Origin: Lachnospiraceae bacterium AM48-27BH
GTDB taxonomy: Bacteria; Bacillota; Clostridia; Lachnospirales; Lachnospiraceae
DNA length: 64,000 bases
Assembly: GCA_003478355.1 (NCBI GenBank)
Contig: QUFC01000018.1
Location: 1-64,000, forward strand
Reading direction: 5' to 3'
The position numbers and the translations under genes are program-made. The notes beneath the pieces are model-generated. The model saw nothing but the letters and a program-made list of their open reading frames with translations. It was not told the DNA's origin and ran no database searches. Position 1 is the stretch's first letter. The number at the start of each line of letters is the position of its first letter. Of the stretch, positions 59,999-64,000 are shown piece after piece.

Positions 59999-62900
59999 TT
60001 ACTGCTTGTTTCTTCCATCCCAGATACCGTTTTTATCTACATAGTATCCGTCTGGTGTTCTTTGTCCGGCATACATCATGCCTCTCTTTCCATCGGAAAC
60101 CGGATTAAAATAGTACCATGCTCCATTGAGAAGCACCCAGCCTGTGTGCATGCCGTGTTCCGGATCTATATAGAACCAGCCGCCGTAATCCTTCTCTCTT
60201 AACCAGCCTGTCTTAGCATAACCCGTTTCATCAAAGGCCCACCATGTTCCGTTGATCTGCTCCCAGCAATGCGAAATACCACCGGATTCACGCACGCTTC
60301 CCTTCGGATAGGTATTATCTGCAAAGCGTAACCACCAGCCATGCTCATCCAGCATCCAATGGCTCTTTCCGTCATTGGCAAAGCTGTTTGTTTCTCCTGT
60401 GATAATTCCTGCCGCACTGTCGATCGTTCCTTTGACCGAATCCTGTCTGATTACACCGTTTTCGGAGGTTTTATTCTGTCTGGGAGACTGGTTTTGGCGG
60501 CTCGGTCTTTCCGGCTCATCCGAATCATCTGAATCATCCGTTCTGTTCGATTCATTCGGTTTGCCTGATCCTTCCGGCTTGCCTGTTTCGCCCGGCTTTT
60601 CCGTTTCGCCCGGCTTTTCCGTTTCACCCGGCTTTTCCGTTTCGCCCGGTTTGCCTGTTTCGTCCGGCTTTTCTTCCGTTGCTGTCACTTCTGCCGTACC
60701 GGTCATTACTGCGATCTCATAACGAGCGGAGGCCCATTCATTCGGTGTAAATACCACCTCGTAGCTATGGGTGCCTGCCTGTGCCATCCGCGCCGGCTCC
60801 TTCCAGGCAAAGTTTCCGTATTCGGTGCTTCCTCCTGATAAGACAGAGTCACTCAGAGGACTTCCCGCCTTCACAGACGCTGCCGTCGGCCAGGTGATCT
60901 GCGGTGCAGCCACCTTTCCGATTGCGAATGTAAATGCAGCCGGAGCAGGCGTGTTGTATTTGTCCGCCCACTCATGAGAAGTGTCAAAATCGAACTCGGC
61001 TGTCATCCGGTGCGTTCCTACGGATGCGACTCCAGGCTTTGTCAGGTTGAAAACCGCAGTTCCAGTTTCCCCCACAGGGATCGTATCCGGAGCCTGAATT
61101 CCATTATCATAGAAGCGGATCATACCCTGCGGCTTGTCACCATACGCTCCCTGAATACCTGCAATGATATCAAAATCATCCTCGTAGGTTCCGAGAATTC
61201 CTTCCGGCTGCTGCGCTCCGGTGCTCCGGTTTACAGCGATTAAGGTAAGGATGAGTGTTCCTTTTTCAATGGTGATCGTTCTCTTTGCCGGTGTGCTTGT
61301 GCCAAGGTAATTCGTTCCGGCTGCCATGGTGATGCTTACATCGGCGGAACCGACACCTTTGATGGTCACCTGACCCTGTGCATCCACGGTGAGAACATTT
61401 TCATTGGAGCTTTCATACTTCAGAGCTCCATCTCCCACTACATTCACACCCGTCAAGGAAAAGCTGTCGTCTCCATAGGTTTTTTCTCCGGTCCATGCTT
61501 GCGAATCGATTGAAACCGAACCCTGTATCGGATGGATGGTTCCGGTCGTCTGAGTCGGATATACCACACGGTAATTCTGCAGATTCACCGTGCCCGTGCT
61601 GCCATCTGCCTCAATTACTGCATTTGAAGAATCAATGGTTATCGTCTTACCGGTTCCGGCATTAGCATCTTCAAAGATTCCTTTCAGTCCGCGGATGGTA
61701 TAGCTCTGACCCGAAGTTCCTATCTCTACCGTCGCCTCTAATGCGATATCGGTATTTCCATTATAGGGCTTTTCAATGAGTGTCGTAAGAACTGCATGCA
61801 ACTCTTTCGGAGATATCTCCGGAGTCACACTTTGGGTCAAAGTTTCTCCATACTGCCCTTCTGATGTTTCAGTCGGTATAAATTCTACCTGATATGCAGT
61901 GGTTCCCTTTACCTCCGGATATATGGATGATGCAAGCCTTCCTTTCTGATCCTTACTGAAGCTCCATGTTCCAGAAACCGGTGATCTACTATAATTAACA
62001 ACCTGAAATCCCGCTGCCAGTTGTACCGAAATCTGATCAAGTGTCTGTCCATAGGTTCCCGTCGTTTCAAAGGATACTTTACCGGCGGGACCGTCGATCA
62101 GTAATGCATCCGGTGTTGTCACCGACAAGCGTTCAGCCGGCTTCGATGCAAAACTGCTGTCTGTTGCTTTCACACGAAGGGTTATGTAATACGTGTGAGC
62201 CGGCTTCGGCGATGTAAACGTCCTCATCGACTGCCACTGAAGCCCACCATCAGCAGATTCGGCAATTCCGTACTCGTAACTGGAATCGAGCTGTCCATTT
62301 ACCTTGATAGAGTAGCTGCCTTTCGTTACATCTGTTATCGGAGCCGGTTTTGCCGGTCTTGCCGGAAGCTTTATCTCGGCTGCTTCGCCTGCTGCTGCGG
62401 AACCTGCGGCCGCCTTTCGCACATACAGAGTAATCTCGGTCGCACTCTCCGGCTGTTTATCCAGAATTTCTGTCAGAGAAACCTCGCCGCCTGCCGGGAT
62501 CTTTGTCCAATCTATAACCCTCATGGATCTCGCATATTCGAGATCATACAGAGCCATATTTTTCAGGACTTCCCTTTGATAATCAATGGAGGTCTGTTCA
62601 CGCTCCAATACATTCTCATCCTTACCTGCCTCAACCTTTCCGGTAAATTCCACACCGCCAAAGGTGGCTTTCACTGCCTCCGATGCCGGAAGGTACATAT
62701 AGAGCTTTCCGCTGGCATCTGTCCGGACATCCTGAAAGCCGTAGGAGCTTCCTTCAATACCTGCTTTTTCAACCAGTGTATTATTCTCATAGATACCGGT
62801 CAGATCCGCTGTGGTGTAATAAACCGGGTTACCTTTCCCATCTTTCGGTTTATTCTGCTGCCACTTTTCGCCTGCCTCCTCCCAGCCATAAATGATCGGT

Positions 62901-64000
62901 CGCGGTATATATCCATCCGCCCCTATCAAACAGATCGTTCCACCCGTAATCGTCACATCGGTTGGTGCCAGTGTAGACTCATACCCCTTTCCAATATGAG
63001 CAGCATTCCTACCGCTTTCATTATTTTTCTTCACTAAGCATATGGTGCCGCCGTCAATCAGTACACTCGATGAACTGTTTCTACCGCTTCCAATGCAGGC
63101 ACCATCATAAGAATAGGCTGTAATCATTCCACCATGAATCTCAATCTTTGCAATTATCGCTGAGCTTCCAGGGACATATCCAAAACCGCTTCCAATTCCG
63201 GCACCACTCCACGAGCTTGCATTCACCGTTCCGCCTTCTATCACGATTTTACCGGTTCTTTCCTCCTTATTAAAAGCACCTCCTGTTCCGATTCCGGCAC
63301 CATCACTACTTTTTGCAGTTACATTTCCTCCGCTAATCCGTATTTCTTCTACACTTTTTCCTACCGAAGCACCGATAGCCGCTCCTTTAGAAGCGGAAGT
63401 TGCACTTACAGTTCCCCCCTTGATGTGAATGATTCCTGCATCCTGCTCTCCATTTCCTCCAATTGCTGCACCACTCCTGCTTACATTTGTATTATTGAAC
63501 ACCTCTATGGAGCCCTGCTGTCCCGGTTCATTGTCAATCGTAAGCTTTGCACCTTTCGCCACACTGATGCCGGCAGGTGAAACAGGTAACCTTGATGAAG
63601 ATTTCTCTGATTTATTAATCGAAATCTTGTTTTCCCCTTCCAGATAGGTGATCACCTGGGACTCTCCGTTTATCTGAATCGGTGCGATAGCCTTTTCCGG
63701 TGTAATCGTAAGATTCTTTAATACGAGCTTTAGTTCCCTGGAAGCTGGGATATCCACAGAGAGATGATACTTCTCTACCTTATTCCCAGATGAAGTGATA
63801 CGATAGCATTTATCATAGGACTGGTCTATTAACGTTGTTGTAACCACTTGGCCGGAACCATCTGTTTTGGAATATAAAATGGTCAGCTTACCATTTTCCT
63901 CGGAAAAAGATATATTTCCAAGGGAAAGATCCAGCTCTCCCGCCAGTGCCTCTGCATCATTTAACACGATGATATCCGTTCCTGCAGCCTCTGCCTTTAC
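59999..64000 (-). CDS. Large cell-wall-bound surface protein (5' end outside window)
   Basis: The frame is open to the right edge, so the N-terminus and any signal peptide are missing; at least 1333 residues remain. Order: a region of beta-helix-like repeats of GGTVxASSxxGAGIGSG type (about 165-330), Ig-like modules, a Big-2/MBG-like part (YGDDSFSLTGVNVVGDGALKYESSNENVLTV, about 830), a GETEKP repeat linker (about 1100-1130) with an S/D-rich stretch, and C-terminal cell-wall-binding repeats (GWVLLNGAWYYFNPVSDGKRG) resembling those of the prophage endolysin. Probably a non-covalently attached adhesin or carbohydrate-binding protein. Confidence 0.82.
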   Translation of the reverse strand, partial: VKAEAAGTDIIVLNDAEALAGELDLSLGNISFSEENGKLTILYSKTDGSGQVVTTTLIDQSYDKCYRITSSGNKVEKYHLSVDIPASRELKLVLKNLTITPEKAIAPIQINGESQVITYLEGENKISINKSEKSSSRLPVSPAGISVAKGAKLTIDNEPGQQGSIEVFNNTNVSRSGAAIGGNGEQDAGIIHIKGGTVSATSASKGAAIGASVGKSVEEIRISGGNVTAKSSDGAGIGTGGAFNKEERTGKIVIEGGTVNASSWSGAGIGSGFGYVPGSSAIIAKIEIHGGMITAYSYDGACIGSGRNSSSSVLIDGGTICLVKKNNESGRNAAHIGKGYESTLAPTDVTITGGTICLIGADGYIPRPIIYGWEEAGEKWQQNKPKDGKGNPVYYTTADLTGIYENNTLVEKAGIEGSSYGFQDVRTDASGKLYMYLPASEAVKATFGGVEFTGKVEAGKDENVLEREQTSIDYQREVLKNMALYDLEYARSMRVIDWTKIPAGGEVSLTEILDKQPESATEITLYVRKAAAGSAAAGEAAEIKLPARPAKPAPITDVTKGSYSIKVNGQLDSSYEYGIAESADGGLQWQSMRTFTSPKPAHTYYITLRVKATDSSFASKPAERLSVTTPDALLIDGPAGKVSFETTGTYGQTLDQISVQLAAGFQVVNYSRSPVSGTWSFSKDQKGRLASSIYPEVKGTTAYQVEFIPTETSEGQYGETLTQSVTPEISPKELHAVLTTLIEKPYNGNTDIALEATVEIGTSGQSYTIRGLKGIFEDANAGTGKTITIDSSNAVIEADGSTGTVNLQNYRVVYPTQTTGTIHPIQGSVSIDSQAWTGEKTYGDDSFSLTGVNVVGDGALKYESSNENVLTVDAQGQVTIKGVGSADVSITMAAGTNYLGTSTPAKRTITIEKGTLILTLIAVNRSTGAQQPEGILGTYEDDFDIIAGIQGAYGDKPQGMIRFYDNGIQAPDTIPVGETGTAVFNLTKPGVASVGTHRMTAEFDFDTSHEWADKYNTPAPAAFTFAIGKVAAPQITWPTAASVKAGSPLSDSVLSGGSTEYGNFAWKEPARMAQAGTHSYEVVFTPNEWASARYEIAVMTGTAEVTATEEKPDETGKPGETEKPGETEKPGETEKPGETGKPEGSGKPNESNRTDDSDDSDEPERPSRQNQSPRQNKTSENGVIRQDSVKGTIDSAAGIITGETNSFANDGKSHWMLDEHGWWLRFADNTYPKGSVRESGGISHCWEQINGTWWAFDETGYAKTGWLREKDYGGWFYIDPEHGMHTGWVLLNGAWYYFNPVSDGKRGMMYAGQRTPDGYYVDKNGIWDGRNKQ
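60590..60665. repeat. 18-bp tandem repeats in the surface protein gene
   Basis: Four to five copies of CCCGGCTTTTCCGTTTCG-type units encode GETEKP/GETGKP. They form a stiff, acidic-basic spacer before the wall-binding repeats and are a likely place for length variation. Confidence 0.8.

Noticed and set aside
59783..60202. 139-aa frame on the + strand through repeat B
   Set aside because: It crosses the repeat and then lies antisense to the surface protein; no ribosome site and no protein-like composition.

Overview
The window looks like chromosome of a gut Lachnospiraceae bacterium (Firmicutes, Clostridia), most probably Blautia or a close relative. Three things suggest this. The pyrH-frr-uppS-cdsA-dxr-rseP-ispG-polC order is the clostridial arrangement. 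The genes carry strong AGGAGG-type ribosome binding sites and proteins typical of the family. Two copies of a dispersed hairpin repeat resemble ones I associate with Blautia genomes. The genus is an inference; no marker gene such as 16S rRNA is present.

Layout. 1-2.9 kb: a prophage remnant (endolysin, holin, two accessory genes, a type I toxin-antitoxin locus) between a 52-bp duplication of the 3' part of tRNA-Thr(CGT). 2.8-3.1 kb: tRNA-Thr, tRNA-Glu and tRNA-Pro. 3.2-4.9 kb: a SulP anion permease. 5.0-16.0 kb: the housekeeping operon from pyrH to polC (nucleotide, ribosome-recycling, isoprenoid, phospholipid, membrane-protease and replication functions), read leftward from a promoter before pyrH. 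16.2-26.1 kb: an AT-rich island with an XRE repressor, a 1067-aa protein of unknown function with TerB-like repeats, a 1563-aa DEAH helicase with a DUF1998-type C-terminus, and an AlbA/Schlafen-type protein. In outline it resembles a Druantia type III-like defence operon and is the best candidate for a new system. 26.7-30.1 kb: sulfur amino acid genes (cysK, C-S lyase, transsulfuration enzyme). 30.1-35.0 kb: a second AlbA-type regulator, a CbpA-like co-chaperone and an oleate hydratase. 35.3-42.0 kb: NhaC antiporter, MBL hydrolase, CobW-like GTPase, C69 dipeptidase and a MATE transporter. 42.1-45.8 kb: a membrane-associated cluster (SPFH/zinc-ribbon, small peptide, zinc-ribbon, TPM) resembling Bacillus ydjGHI. 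46.1-52.3 kb: rRNA methyltransferase, prolyl-tRNA deacylase, M24 aminopeptidase, HAD phosphatase, FliB-like protein and tRNA-Pro(GGG). 52.3-53.2 kb: a second type I toxin-antitoxin locus and a decayed Uma2 gene. 53.2-56.5 kb: a glucose PTS with its antiterminator and RNA target. 56.6-59.8 kb: a TRAP-TAXI transporter. 60.0-64.0 kb: a large cell-wall-anchored surface protein running off the right edge.

Six genes (pyrH, cysK, the C-S lyase, the C69 dipeptidase, the MATE transporter twice, and the M24 peptidase) are broken by seven single-base deletions. All of them shorten a run of the same base, and every gene regains the normal family length when one base is restored. Because pyrH is normally essential, consensus sequencing error is more likely than gene decay.
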